Below are positions 23,386 through 36,952 of a stretch of DNA of 60,000 nucleotides, piece after piece. How positions within the stretch are numbered: the first letter of the stretch is position 1; each line of letters begins with the position of its first letter. Under the pieces are notes generated by a model. That model was not told where the DNA came from. It made no database searches and saw nothing but the letters and a program-made list of their open reading frames with translations. The stretch spans positions 498,001 through 558,000 of the forward strand of contig NC_079884.1 in the NCBI RefSeq assembly GCF_029227915.1. Direction: 5' to 3'. Origin of the DNA: Hydractinia symbiolongicarpus. Lineage: Eukaryota; Cnidaria; Hydrozoa; Anthoathecata; Hydractiniidae. A program made the translations under genes and the position numbers.

Positions 23386-25648
23386 CCTACTAAAAATATA
23401 TCATATGCGAAGCTTTTTTTAGATAATTCGAATCCTGGCTGAAAGTGAAAGAAAAAACATTATTAAAAAATACGATTTAAATTTATTTTTTAACGACAAA
23501 AACATGTGAACAATCCATTAGATGTTTTTTTGTCCTTAGTACGCATTAACGTCCTCACCATCATTAGCTCAACTTTATGTATCAGTCACCAAGTCTAGTC
23601 CAAATCTAGTTAAATCTTAACAGTCAAAATATGCTATCTCATATATAATTTCTTGGTGGGGAAATATTTACTTCACCAAGATTTTTGCAAAGTTGTTTTA
23701 AGGGATAGCTTATAGACAAAACCACCAAGTTATGTTGTAAGCGGATAGTGTATACCTTTTACTACAGACCTTTTTTAATGTTAACATTTTTCGTGGTAAG
23801 CCCTTCTGGCTCTAACAACTGCGTGGCAGGCAGAAAGATGTAAAAGCTTGCTAAAGAAAGGTCTTTTTAGCCCATTGCTACGGAAACATTTTTGAGACTT
23901 TAAACTATTATCAAATTGTAAAAATTCAAAAAGGTCTAGCTACAGCTAGCTATAATAAATTGGGTGGAGAATGGGAAAGAGCTTTGTATGTATCGCTTAA
24001 AAAGGCAGGCAAAAATCATAAAGCAAGTGTGGAGCAGATGCAGCTTCAATTCAACTGATTTGGTCATGCTCACATCAGCTAGCGTCTGCATGCAACTGCC
24101 TGCTTCCGGATCTGCATCTATTCATAGATGTGTGGCCAAGGCTTTGATGGTGCTGACTACCCTCTCTCTTCTTGACGCATGCTAGCTAACTAGTCGCTAG
24201 CTGCCAACATCTTGCTAGCTACCTGAGAAACAATGTTGGCTGGTAAAATACGATAAAAACAAACCAAACTAGTACTTCTCTCAATTCAAAACAAAACCGC
24301 AAATGTCACATGAACATTCCACTTTTCTAACAACCTGGTTCAATCTTGATGTATTATTGGATTTCAACTAAACTTTGTAACAACTACCTGATAAAGCGAG
24401 GCAACAAATAACATTGTGAGCAAAGGAGATATATTAATATCTTAAAGTAGTTTAAAGGACTTTATTTTATATATTTTGATTCAATTTTAAGCCTGTTTTT
24501 AAATTAATAGCCTTTTTTAAATAAGGTTTGGATACAACAAAATAACAAAATAAAAAATTAACTTACACATTTGACACGAGGTATCGAGTTTGCTCTAGTA
24601 GCGCCAAAAATCGTCATTTAGATTGAGAATCGAATTTTTCTATTTATTTATTTCATCCAGAATTATATTTTGGGAAACTTACCCCATTTGGTCCAAGGAT
24701 GTCCTTTGTTATTTACGCTGTGAAAAATGACTGACTTCACCCCCCTGTTCATGCTTTTGAAGGAAATACTTTCTTTTCTTATTATTTTCTTAAGAAAGTA
24801 TTTCAAATATAAAAATAGCCAATCTCGTCTCCAGAGCTTCTTTTTTGCTTTTTTTTTATCAAAAAATTGATCATTTGCTTTCCTGATGTAGTTCCTAATT
24901 AGTTATATGGTGACGTCACATTACGCACGAAACTTGACTTTGTTGATTTAGTGAAGTTGAACATGATGAAATTGACACATGAAACAAAGTCTCGATCTAT
25001 GTAAAAATCGAATTTTTATGTTTGATTTGCAGTAAGGCCAGAAACAGTGACAAATCTATAAAACAAAGATGGATTTCCCTACTGTGGTAAAAATTCATCA
25101 CAGGGACTAATAGATTAGCAAGAGATGTCACGATGTACTGATGATTCTGCTATCAGTATTCATGCTACATTAAATTTACGTTGAATCGATTTTTTGGCAA
25201 AATATTTTTTATGCAATCACAGATTTAGAGTTAAACGCACTAAGATGGACCGATCGATCAATCAAGGTGTTCTTTAGGTGATTAACCGTTTCAAAGATTT
25301 CTTGATCCCTGAGCTGTTATTACAGAGCGGTCAACACTACATACTGCGTTATTACTTTTTAGAATTTTTTTCAGTTAGATCCTTAATCCACATTCCACAT
25401 TTTTCCTTAATCCACATTTTTTTGAAAATTGTTTACCTATCGTGTAGTTAATTTTGCTTTTCTGATATGAAAAGTAGCAAAGACGAACGAGCTTTTTGTT
25501 ATTTTTAAAATCATACCACCGCAACTTCGAACCTGCATGATGATGAAATGCGTACTTTTTTGTTTTAAATTTATATATTATATTTATATTTTATATAAAA
25601 AAGGTACAAGAATATAAAAAATTAAGATATCTACAATTACGAATACAA
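23386..25648. other. intergenic, no gene recognised
   Basis: No supported coding exon. A possible splice donor for an upstream MASTL leader exon lies on the minus strand near 24565 (TGTCAAATGT|gtaagt), which is speculative. A CTAGCTAGCT-rich patch occurs around 23940-24230. Confidence 0.4.
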
Positions 25649-28600
25649 CTATTTTTTATCTAAGGCTTGTTTTAAAGATTCAAATATAATCTTCGCCATC
25701 GTTTCATAACCACGTGGTTTCAAATGCAGTCCGCCTTCAAAAAATTGTCCAACTAACTTATGACTAATCTTGTTCCTCACTAACGAACCCGCTAAATCAC
25801 ACAACATGACACTGTTTTTGTGATCAAGCGCAAAAGTTCGTAAGTTGTCATTCACAGCTTCTCGTGTCTGTTTCATATCTTGACACAAGTCACTGGATTG
25901 ACATTCAACTTCAGGTATAGTGACTGCCACAGTCCTTGCACCATGTTGGTGGGCAAGATGATGAACTGAGAGAATGTTTTGAGTAAGCTCAGCAGCAGTG
26001 TGGCGACCGGCATGCTTTTTATTATAAATGTCGTTTGTTCCGCCAAGAATGATTACCCATTCAAACTGCTTTTCTATTTATAAAAATAAGGAAAAAAGGT
26101 ATATTTGGTATTCTACTCCCTCCTTTACTATATAATGACAAGAGAAATATGTTTTACTTTCAACTTTCGTAGTATTTTCTTTTATTCGTGGGGCAAAGGA
26201 ATCGAAAGGATAAACAAATATAGCAAAAAAAAAAAACCAAGAAGAAAAAACAAAAAAACAAACAGTTAACAAAGCGACAAAAAGCAATTTTCGAAACAAT
26301 AATTTTATATACAGTATTTTTCTTACTGGAGTTATCAAAAAATTCTTCCATCCTTTTCGGCATTTCTCCGAAAGCCATGTCTCCATCTCGACCTTCGTTT
26401 TCAACAATAAAACATCTTTTAGCATCCATTTTATTGAGCAAGTATTGAAGCTTCATGGTGTAAGGATGATGGTTCTTCCCTTTATTGTAATAACCGCGAG
26501 TGAGAGAATCACCAAATGCTAACATATTCACTACAAGATTCGTTCCTAGAAAAACATAGATATATAAGTAAATATACTCTCCTTAAATTTTTCGCATTGT
26601 AAAAAACGGATCCTAAGAAAGATGTTCTAGAATTGTCCTATATGTGCTATTACTTTTTTTGTAAATCTGGCTGTCTTCAGTGGATATGTAAAATAAAATT
26701 ACAAATTCTATTAACCTTTTTGCTGTCTGCAAGCGTTCTCAATCTCATCAGGCGAATCTGGAAAAATATAGCAAGCAAATAAAGATATTACTCTGTGCCA
26801 ATATTCTTTCCCTGTTAGAGTCTTTTAATCTTAAGAACAGATTAAAATTTTTATTCGTTTTAAAAAAGCAGCATTTACCTGTCCAGTACATATCATCCAT
26901 ATTCAATTGATCATCAAACAGAGATTTGGTAGTCTGTTCTGCTAACTTTTTAAGTGTAAGTTCCTCTGTTGGTTTAGTTTGATCAAGATCAGGACCAAAA
27001 TGAACTGTCGATTTTGTTGGCAAGGCTGGAGGTTGATTGTTTTTAAGGCTTTCTATTTTAGGTTCAAGTTTAGGTTGTAGTAGAGTTTCTTGTGGCGAAG
27101 ACGCCACGAAAGGTGGTTGGAAAGCTGCTTCCGTTATTTTAAATGCGGAAGTAGGTTGTTGTTGTTGTTGTGGGACTTCATACATCATTGGTGTAATGCT
27201 ATGACTTTTATCAACCATTCCTTCTGTATTAACTGAACTGGATCTATCATCAATGATTGGTTGTTGGAGCGTATTTACTGGTGCTGCATTTACTATTGGA
27301 GCTATTGCTATGTTGGTATTGCTTGTTGCAATTCCACTTGTCATATCTGAATAAGCAGCCGATATATAAAGAGGTGTGCCTATCGTAGGCTTAACTAGTT
27401 CTATTCCTTGTGCAGGTGGTAAAACAACCACGTTTCCTGCAAATGGTGACAGCGATGGAGGAGTTGCTAGCAAAGCTGGAACTATTTGCTTTACTGTGGG
27501 AGAGTTAGTGTCTTTTGATAATGTCATATTTTCTTTTGCCCTTAAAGAAACATCAGCCTTTAATGTAGGGACTTCGTTGTTTAACTTTGCAGCAGATGGC
27601 TCTGAAGAACGGTTTTCTGAAGCAGTAGGTGAAATAACATGTGGAGAATAAGGGTCAACATTATGAAGAATGTTTTGATCCTCTGTTACTTCTTTGTTCA
27701 GTTGATCCACCAATGTTTTAATAGGTGAATCCTCAATGCTTGATGGTGTTGTGACAAATTTTGACACTGTCGACATTGTTTTTACATCAATTTCCTTATC
27801 GTCATTTTCAAAATCTTCTAGTTTTGAAGTGGAACGATGATTGGTTGGTGTAAATTCGCTTATGTTATTTGGCTTACTCGCTGTTTCAGCGTCTACTTCA
27901 TTGCTATGATCTTGTAGAAGTTGACTCTCCTGCTCAAGTGCCTCTTGCTCTGAACTGCTATTTGTGAATTTAGATTGCACGTATAATTTTGGCTCAAAAT
28001 CGCTATTTTGTGCAAGTGCATTGCCGCCATCTTTGTCACTGAGGTTCTTGTTATCATTGTTACGACTGTTGTCCTTTACATTTCTACTAACAGCTGACTC
28101 TGCTTTATTGCTTGACAACTTACTTTTTCCTTCACTGATTTTTTCTTCTTCCAATTCTTTTAACGTATAACTCGAATATTGCTGTATTCCTCTTTTATTT
28201 GCGTTATCGTCAGCTATTTCATCCGTTGGCTGCATATAAAATGATTTTATAGGTTTTTTCATACCCAATGTTAGAAGAGATTCATACTTAGTGGTGGGTT
28301 TATGCAGTGTTGGGAGCTCTAACAATCCGTGAGTATGTCTACTTGCTAAGTATATCTTGTCTGCTGCACCGATGTCGAAGTTTTCCTTTAGTTTATCGGT
28401 ACCTAATAGTGATTCTTGTTGTTTTTTAGCAATTTTCTCAAAATCTTGTTTTCGATCAGATTTCGACTTGGATTGGATGTGTTGCTTCGTTTCGAAATCT
28501 TGAGTTTCATCTAGGATAATGTCATTTGTTTCTGAGTGATGTCGGGAATTTTTCTCATATGTTATTTGAGCAATTGGTGCAGATTGTGCGCTTTCTACAG

Positions 28601-31600
28601 TTTGTTTTCCCTTTCCTTGAAGTTCAGATTTTTCACCAACAACTTTTTCACCGACTACTTCAGAAGAGATCTTGGATATATTGAGTACAGATGTTGTTGT
28701 ATTTGGAGTTGCGCTAGTTTGGTTTTCAATCTCCTTTTGTTGATTTAATGTTGTTGCGTTACCTTCGACTGCAGTAGAATTTAACATTTCAGTAGAATTA
28801 AATGTTTCTTGATTTTCTTTTGCAAAACTGACGAGATTTGATATGTTATTCCAACTTGCGGAAGTATAATTCGAATCAATAGCAACAGTCGAAATTATAA
28901 CTGGTTTTGCAGTCACTAAAACAGGCTTTGATGTGGTTGTAGTTTGTTCAGTTGTAACAAGAGTAAGGTCTTTTTGAGCGTCGATCTCACCATCATCTGT
29001 CAAAGCAGTTTCTTGTTCTTTAGATAGATTTCCATTGGGTTTTTTAAATGGATCATTGACAGTTGACGTATTTCCCGATAAGATATAGTCTTCATCAAGA
29101 GGTGTAGCTGCTGTAGGAAGGTTCAACACATTTGGTGATTGTGTGTTTGTAGGAAGTCGCCTCATTGTGGTTGTACTAGTTGTTGAAAGACCACCAGCAG
29201 GAGGCTTCGTAGGTATTAGAGTAGTTAGTCCTGCATGAGCATCTCTGTATCGACTGGTGGTAGGTTTCTTTCGGTTTTTATACCAAATCCATGGATAACC
29301 ACCCTTGAAGGTAGGAAGATTAGGCTGTCCAGTAGCATGACCAGCTGGGAGGGTGAAAGGCGCCTCAAACGGTGTAGTTACTCTTGTTGGAGGAAACTGA
29401 GTTGCAAATGCTTCTAAAAATTCCGGAGGTGGGGTTCCATGAACAATTTTGACGTTTCCTTGATACTTTGGATCCAAATGAACGCGTCCATTGAATGTGA
29501 ATTCATTCATTGATCTTCCAACTGCAGTTTCATTTGGAGAGTCTTCAACTTCGTTAACATTACTATGTTGAAAGTGCTTGGCGTTAGTATCTTCAGATTC
29601 GCCATGATGTAATTTAAAAATTATAGGAGGTGTATTTTGAGAATTAGGCGAGCGCACTTCATCAATGTGATCACTAATTATTTGTTCTTCCTTAGCCAGA
29701 TCTTTAAAATATATTTCTGACAGTAATGGAACGTGATGCTCAAGTAATTGTTTCTTAGATCCAGTAACATCATGATGATTGTTCAAAACATTACCACGAT
29801 CGTATAAAGCGTCTTGAAAGAATGATGAATTTACTTTCTAAAAGTAAATAAATTTAATATTTTTAATTTTGTTTAGATTTTATTTTTGATTCTTTTTAAT
29901 ATTTAAAAAATGGAATATCTATATGTACCATATTTCTTTAAAAAACAACAACAAAGAAACAACAAGATTTATGATTAGGGCGCTGTTAACTGCTCAAATT
30001 GAAGTTACAAAAAATATGTTTCTAACGGTAGTTAGCTGAATAACACTATGCGAGGTTGGAGAAGAGATGCAAAGTAGCCGGTAGCGAGAAGTCTTTAAAC
30101 ACACAGACGAAATGTAGCTGTTACGATAGAGAATAGCATTTGATATGATGAAGCTTGTTTTTACCTTATGAAAATTTAATATAGGTTCTTCGTTTATCTC
30201 TGGGTTTCTAAAAAATGTGCTTAAAATTGGCGATGCCTCCTTTTTCATTTCTTTTTGAAGTTCATGATGCATATGTGCGTCTGAGGAAGATAATTGTTTA
30301 GCTGCACTCACAGTAGGATTTTTCATCATCAAATACTTCTTTCTTGATTTTTCAAGTCGACGCAGTGTCTCTAACCTTTCTTCTAGCATTTTGATTCTTT
30401 CTAATTTCTTTCTGATGGCGGAATTTTTTAGGAGATGGAGAGCTTGTTTTTCTGTCTCCTTCTTTTCTGCAAGTGATTGGGTGTTCGCAACATTGGTTGT
30501 AGAAATTTCATGGTGAGATGGTGCCGTACTTAATTCGGAAATAGTTTTTGTCGTTGCTTTTTCTGTAGTAGATGTCTTAGAACTTGTTGGAGACTGAGTT
30601 CCTGGCTTAGTTATATACAAATCTGTTGGAAAAGATGCAATAGCTTTCGAATCAGTATCTGCATTCTTTAAATCTTCCATGTGATGACTATAAAGTTTTG
30701 ACTTGTTTGTTGGATCAACATTAACCATTGTTTCTAGAGGGTCTTCAAAAGCAAATTTATTCGTAGACTTCAGACTGTGTGACTGTTTAGTGGCGCTTGA
30801 CAAACTACTAGTTGTTACTTTCACTTGGCTAGTTTCTTTATCATCTGGCATTTTTTCCAATTCAGCTAACTCTTTTGGTGCAGCAGGGCTAACATGATTG
30901 AATTTATTCGAAGACTTCTGAATATGCATTTGTTTACTGTTGCTTGGTAAACTGCTAGATGTTGCTTTCTCCTGCTTAGCTTCCGTACCATCTGGCATCG
31001 TTTCCAGTTCAGCTAACAGTTTGAGTGCAGCTTTAGATTTTGCCACTGAATTAACGGTGGCGCTATTTTCAGGAAAGTTACTTGTATCATCTAAATACAG
31101 AAGAAAATTGTGATGTAAAACATAAATATCAATAAAACAATTCTAGGGAAGGATATAAAGTGTGCAATCTCTAAAGCAATGAAATTTTATTTAATCCTTT
31201 CATTGTGCAAATGACGTATTCGAAAAAATATGAGAAGCATTGATAGAGGATCGGAAAGAGGCAAAATGGATAAAAAGCAATTTAATGTTATTTGATCTGG
31301 AGGACAGGGGTTCCCTATAGCCATTTTTTTGCAAATACTCTTTTGTGCTAAATTTTTAGACCTCATAACACCGAGAGTCCTAGATATTTGTCTTTACTTA
31401 AATTGCACATTTATTGTCTATGAAATTCTTATAATTTGTAAAATATAAGTTCTTCCGTTTGGTTTATGATTTTCGGTATTTTAAATAAACGATCACGAGA
31501 TTGACACGAAGGAAATAAACACGAATACCTATAACAATGATTATTCTACAAAAAGCATTAAAATAACACGAATCAGAAAATGTGTTAATCTTTAATTTGA

Positions 31601-34519
31601 AAATAGGTTTTCCCTTCTTTTCCTCAAAACGTCTACAATATCAGCTGCCATACAACCTGCCTTAATCACATTAGATGCAGGACGATAATAATTTTTATGC
31701 GTCAATCAAACAAAGAGAACAATTTTTTTGTGTGTGTGTTGTGTTGCGATTGCTAGAAAAATAAATTTTTAAATTTTAGTTACTTGTTTTAAATAAACTT
31801 TTAACTTTTTTAACGTGTTACATTTATACGCTATGCTTAAATGAGGGAGATTTAATTAACACAAATTTTCAAAGTTGTCCTTCATTTTGTTCCTCGTTTG
31901 TTCCTTTCTTCTTGTAAGGCAAGCAACTTCTATTCCTCTGTCTCCACATAAAACATAAAAAAGCCGTTTTAGTAATCAAATTTTTGCACTCAAAGGAATT
32001 TTTGAAAACTGAAGACGTTTCTGATGACGTCAAAGACAGTGCTGACATAAACGAAATTTATTGCTACCATTTGGGGAAGCAGTATTATTGGCAAATTTTT
32101 ATTGCACCCAGAGTTATATATTTTCGTTCAATGAAAATAGGACAACTTAAATTAAAACATTCCTCCGTAAAAGAAGGACTTGTTGGCCTTTAATATTTAA
32201 AAAAATCTGGTCAGGTTCTACCAAAATATGTAAAAATTTAACAAGCCTGTTAAGGTTGGTCAGGCGGTTGACGTTCTTAGGAAATGAAGATATTTACCTT
32301 GATACAGATTTCCACGTTCATCAGTTCGGATAAGATGGTCAGGATCTGTATCTTTCAGACTTTCTTCTTCTAATTTCTCCTTCCGTAAGTACTGTCCAAC
32401 GAGATCTTCTTCGTTTAAATCTAAACCTTGTACACTAGTATATAATTTATCCATAGGTTGCAAGTTGAGCATTTCAGGATATTGCGCTGGAAATGATAAT
32501 AGCTGTTGTGGAAGAGGATTCGAGGGTAGGTTGTACATTGGAAGAGAATCTTTTTTGATGGGTATTCGATTCCTTCTTATTGCAAAAAACGGATATGGTA
32601 TCACATCTTTACGTTCATCTTTTCTTTTTAATTTTTGAAGCAATTTAGGATTTTTAAAAAATTCTTTATTTGAATGAGATTTTTCGTGTAACTGTTGGTG
32701 GTTTTTATCTTTTGACTCAGACAAAATGCTTTTTGTCTCGCTATCAGGAAAATTATCACTGACATCTTTGCCAATAGAAAGAGTCATATTCTTATCAACG
32801 CTGTTGCCATGTAAATCACCATAATTGACAGTATCTTTCCAATTTTTAAAACGAGATTTTGATTTGCTATTCAAATACTCCGAAGTTTTTTTATTGCGGT
32901 TAGATGTCATAACATAGTTCATCAGTTTGAAAAAGTCGAAAGGTTTATGTTTTGATGTGCCAGCTTTGTTTCTCTTAGGTAAATGTCTCCTATGCTTTAT
33001 TATTTTTTTTCTATGTCGACTAGCTACTGATTTTCCCTTTCCATCATTCTGTGAGATGTCATATCCCATGTGGGATACGTTATGAATTTCATGTTTATTA
33101 TTTCTATGAAGGATATGGAATTTATGTTTTTTTCTAGCTATCCTTTCTAAAGCTTTGTCAGAATGCAATCCGTTATCTTCTAGAAATTTAAGAATAGCTG
33201 GCATTGAAAGTGTTTGATGGAAGTTTTGCTTCGCCTTCTCTTCATTTTTCTGTGCTCTGAAACCTACAAAGAAGCAGACGATGATTAGCTATCCTTCTGT
33301 TCTTCATTTAATTTGTGTTTTTAAAGAATAGAAGGGCAATCACATAAGAAAATTCCGCCCGGCAAAACGGGTTGGCTCAGTTTGCGAGATCTCACCTTCA
33401 TTAACAAAATTTTCCCAAACACAAAGTTCTATCACATGAGAAGTGAGCTGGCCCGGCTAACTGAAATCTCGCTTTATTAATGCAACATCGCGGCAAAGCG
33501 GAATGAAAAAATGGCATATGATAGCTCCAGTCTGGCAAACCAGGCTGACTTTTCTATTTTGTGAACAACTAAAATTACTTTAATTACAGAAAGCGCATGT
33601 TTTAAAATAAAGAAAAAAAATTTAGCCACAAATTTTTTGGTAAAAATATTAATTTATTCTTAGACGACAACAAACATAAAAATACTTAATTAAAAAAGTA
33701 CGCACTTTCATGCAACTATATTACCAGCCCGGATTGAGAAAACATTATGTGACCTAATGCAAGCCAAGCTAACTGGCCTCATGTGATTGATTTTCGAATA
33801 TAAGTAAGTATTATTTTAATTTTGGAAATTTAAGATCCCTAGTAAAATTGTATACCTTAAAGAACTAGTTGGGGAAGTTAGAAAGGGATAAAAAGGGTTG
33901 TACATATTATTTTGTACAATACATATTTCTCATAAAATTTATTTTCTCCAAACGTTTTAGCTCGACTTAAACTGTCTGCTAGGCCCTAACCATAATATAG
34001 GAAGCACTGCTTATTCCTCCTCATTTTTTAAACTTCATTGGATAATAAATTTTTTTCGCTTGACGGCACAAAGTTTGATGTTTTTAACTGTTTCTGTCGT
34101 CTGAACAAAAAGTCTTTGACAAACGTTGTATTATTTTGTTTACTTCTGATTCTTTTTTCTTGAGTGGCGAAATTCTTATTAAAGAAGAAGAAAAAGAAGA
34201 GAAAAAACATTCGCAAATATTTGATCTTCTGATCGAAAGCAACACACACACTTCTAAATGCAAAAAGAACAGTTTGAACTTTCTGCAGTCGCAACAACAA
34301 TGTACAGTTGCATTAGGTAGACAACCTCGATCAAAAACTAACATAAAAGGAATATAAAAAAAATAATACTATAACACTTTCAACATGAAGTAAGGGGAGG
34401 AAATAATTATTTTTACTTTTCTGCTTTTCACTTTGAATTTGTAGTGGATGATGAAACGTCTTGGCTTCATTGATGTGAATGCGATGTAAGACTAATGCAA
34501 GAAATATCAATATTCTCAT
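25649..34519 (-). CDS. large secreted low-complexity protein with C-terminal SGNH/GDSL hydrolase domain (seven exons, about 1,879 aa)
   Basis: Predicted exons on the minus strand: 34417-34519, 32298-33263, 30165-31090, 26879-29837, 26716-26757, 26327-26545, 25649-26073. Every junction has GT/AG sites and the phases match throughout, including the 42-base exon. A signal peptide (MRILIFLALVLHRIHINEA) begins the protein. Residues 35-356 are basic, with an RRNRIPIKK stretch. Residues 357-665 contain two tandem copies of a unit beginning AELE(T/K)MPD. Residues 666-1651 are Thr/Ser/Pro/Lys/Gln-rich and mucin-like. Residues 1666-1879 are an SGNH hydrolase domain: AFGDSLTRG (Ser1679), NEGRDGD (Gly1717), GGTND (Asn1752) and GGLHLKPRGY (His1855). 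The usual Asp of the DxxH block is Gly1852. The enzyme is probably an extracellular esterase; substrate unknown. The first-exon donor (AAAA|gtaaaa) is weak. The stretch could be two genes, but phase continuity favours one. Confidence 0.75.
33264..34416. other. intron 1 of the SGNH gene with repeat-like content
   Basis: Contains GC-richer patches around 33350-33560 and 33720-33780 with scattered CCCGGC and GAGATCTC-type motifs, resembling fragments of dispersed elements. I could not define their ends. No coding exon is needed or seen. Confidence 0.35.
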
Positions 34520-36287
34520 AATAAATTCATTTAAGAAGCTTTATGAATCACACATCTGAAATGTTTATATAACTATTTCACCAAATGTAATAACAAACTT
34601 CCTTGCTCCATTCCTTAATATCCTCCATCTCCGTAAGAACCAATTTTTTTTAAAATCTCTCCACTCCAATGCATTAATTTTATCCACTACTTTAAAATAT
34701 ATAGCTATATATAGTTATAAAGTTATATAAAAATATGTAATAATGTTAAAAATTTGAGCGAAAAAAGTGCGTCTTTCTCGGTACACATGAACGGTTTTGC
34801 GCATGTTTAATGCGCAACAACAGCAAACATATGTTTAACACCGGTTTGAAGATAAACACAACAGAGCTAGCCTGCACACAGCTGCATCGATACTTTACAT
34901 GTATTCATTTGAATGCAACTAGAAGGAGGTGTTCTACGAAATTTAATATGCTTGAAAGATAATTTTGTGGCCAGTTGATGAAATGATATATTGTAACAAA
35001 ACATTGTAGGAAGATTATTTCCAATTAAAACGGAATAATTATTTTTAATTATATTTTATCTAATTAGCCATCTTGTAAGCCGCTCATTCTTTATTAGTAA
35101 GGAGCACGTGGTTGGCTAGTAATTACTGGAAAAAGATATGTAACCATAATTCTCAAAGAGTGCCCTATTCAAAAAGAGAGATCGTTTGTATTTGATGTTG
35201 AGGAAAGGGGTTTTATTAAAATTTGTAAGCGTGACGCAGAGTGATTTTTCGATGGGGATCTTAATTGACTGATACTAGTTCTCCACTTATACGTTTGTAT
35301 TGTATATATACTAATTTCGTCCATACTTATTATTTTTAATATATTTATTGCACTGAAGACGTTCTGCTTATTTAATAAAAATAATAAAATGGTTTTTTAA
35401 CATTTATCTTGAAATTGTGGCGTTTTCATTCCCTAAATTCGTAAACTTGTCCAAGTACGCATTAACCAGGCTATGGTTTTAAGCAATGTTGGCAAACTGG
35501 TTGATTATTTAAGTTTTATGATTGAAACATTATATGATAAAGATTTATCATCTACGGGAAATGATTTTCAGAATTTCAAAAAAGAAAGAACTATTTAATT
35601 ATAATAAAGTTTCGCAAATTAAATATTCGCATCTGCTCTGTTTTTCCGATCTTGAAGAAAACCGCAAAAGTTTTGGTACTTTTGTGGGATATAATCCCTA
35701 ACAGGAACGACTTTTTCAGCATTAAAAATCTCTTTACACAATCAAGCCAAAGCAAGAAATTTACAAATTTGGTCGAAGAACTTTTGGAAAGTTCTCAATA
35801 AAAATATCAAACTTTGCAATTCCTGGATTATAGTTGGGAAGCTTTTGTTACTAAGGATTATAAAAACTACGCAACTCCACCATTATATGAAGAGAACAAA
35901 TGTTACAAAAAACAACAAAAGGATACTTTACAGAATGACCATAACACTCCAAGGATGCATATATAACAAGCTTGCTCAACAAAATAATACACTATTCGTC
36001 AATAAAGTCTTTTTCGGTAGCTATTACTGTATCTCCAGTTTTAATAAATACTAGAGGAATCAATCTATTACTAGATATTTTCAACGTACTAGTCAATACA
36101 ATGTTCTACATTATTACTACCACAAACAAAATTTTCAATACGACCAATGCGTCAATTGAATCTATTTTGGAGGAAGAATTGTGTGGCAAAAATTCGTGTG
36201 AACCCTGTCTGTAAAGTTTGTAGTATTCTCCAAGTTCGGTTGAATAATGAATATTGTTGTCTCCACTGACTCCAACTATGGGTAATC
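34520..36287. other. intergenic, no gene recognised
   Basis: AT-rich sequence. It includes the promoter region of the SGNH gene by position. The open frames of 60-80 codons show no family resemblance. Confidence 0.4.
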
Positions 36288-36921
36288 GACAACCTCGATC
36301 CCAGGGCCTGTAGCGTTTTTTGATATGAGGATGAAACGCGTACGAGGCCCTGGTACAACAGCTTACTCAACCAATGAGATTACGTGTACGGCTTTTTTAA
36401 ATTATGTTAAAAAGATAATTAACGCAGAAGTTTTTTTGCAAGCACTGCATTTTTTTATCCACAAAAAATATGGCGATAAGCATTACGAAGATTCTGGTTA
36501 CTTGTTTATGAAGAAAATATTTATATTCACGTTATTTTTAACTTCCTGGAATCGTTTAAAAAGCTGTTCAAAATTTTTAAACAATTATTTTGTTTCCCTA
36601 CTGATGGTGAAAAAGACGACAACTCAAATGGAGTAGTGCGACGAACATCCTGTTCTGCAACCTTTTATTGGGACACAATACTTAATTTGTTTTCATATGC
36701 TAAAAAGTAAAGAAAAACTTCGTACAGATGAAACTCTGTAGTGTGTAAGCTGACGAACTGGCTAGATGCTGTTGGCTTAAAGATGCACAAACACAACAAT
36801 GACAACTTAAAATGCCACATGTGTCAAGAGATATCTTTTAACATACTTTTGGGACAAAAATACTAGCTAAAGTATTGAAAAATAAATGGAAATAAATAAG
36901 GGAATAAAGTATAGCTAGCTG

Positions 36922-36952
<31 letters not shown>

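Noticed and set aside
26160-26331. Extension of the GDSL exon into a hydrophobic FCFFFLVFFF tail
   Set aside because: It is intron read-through past the donor after 26327; splicing to 26073 restores the GTND and GLH blocks in phase.
36325-36636. 103-codon plus-strand frame
   Set aside because: It starts within the terminal repeat of a non-autonomous element and has no recognisable domain.
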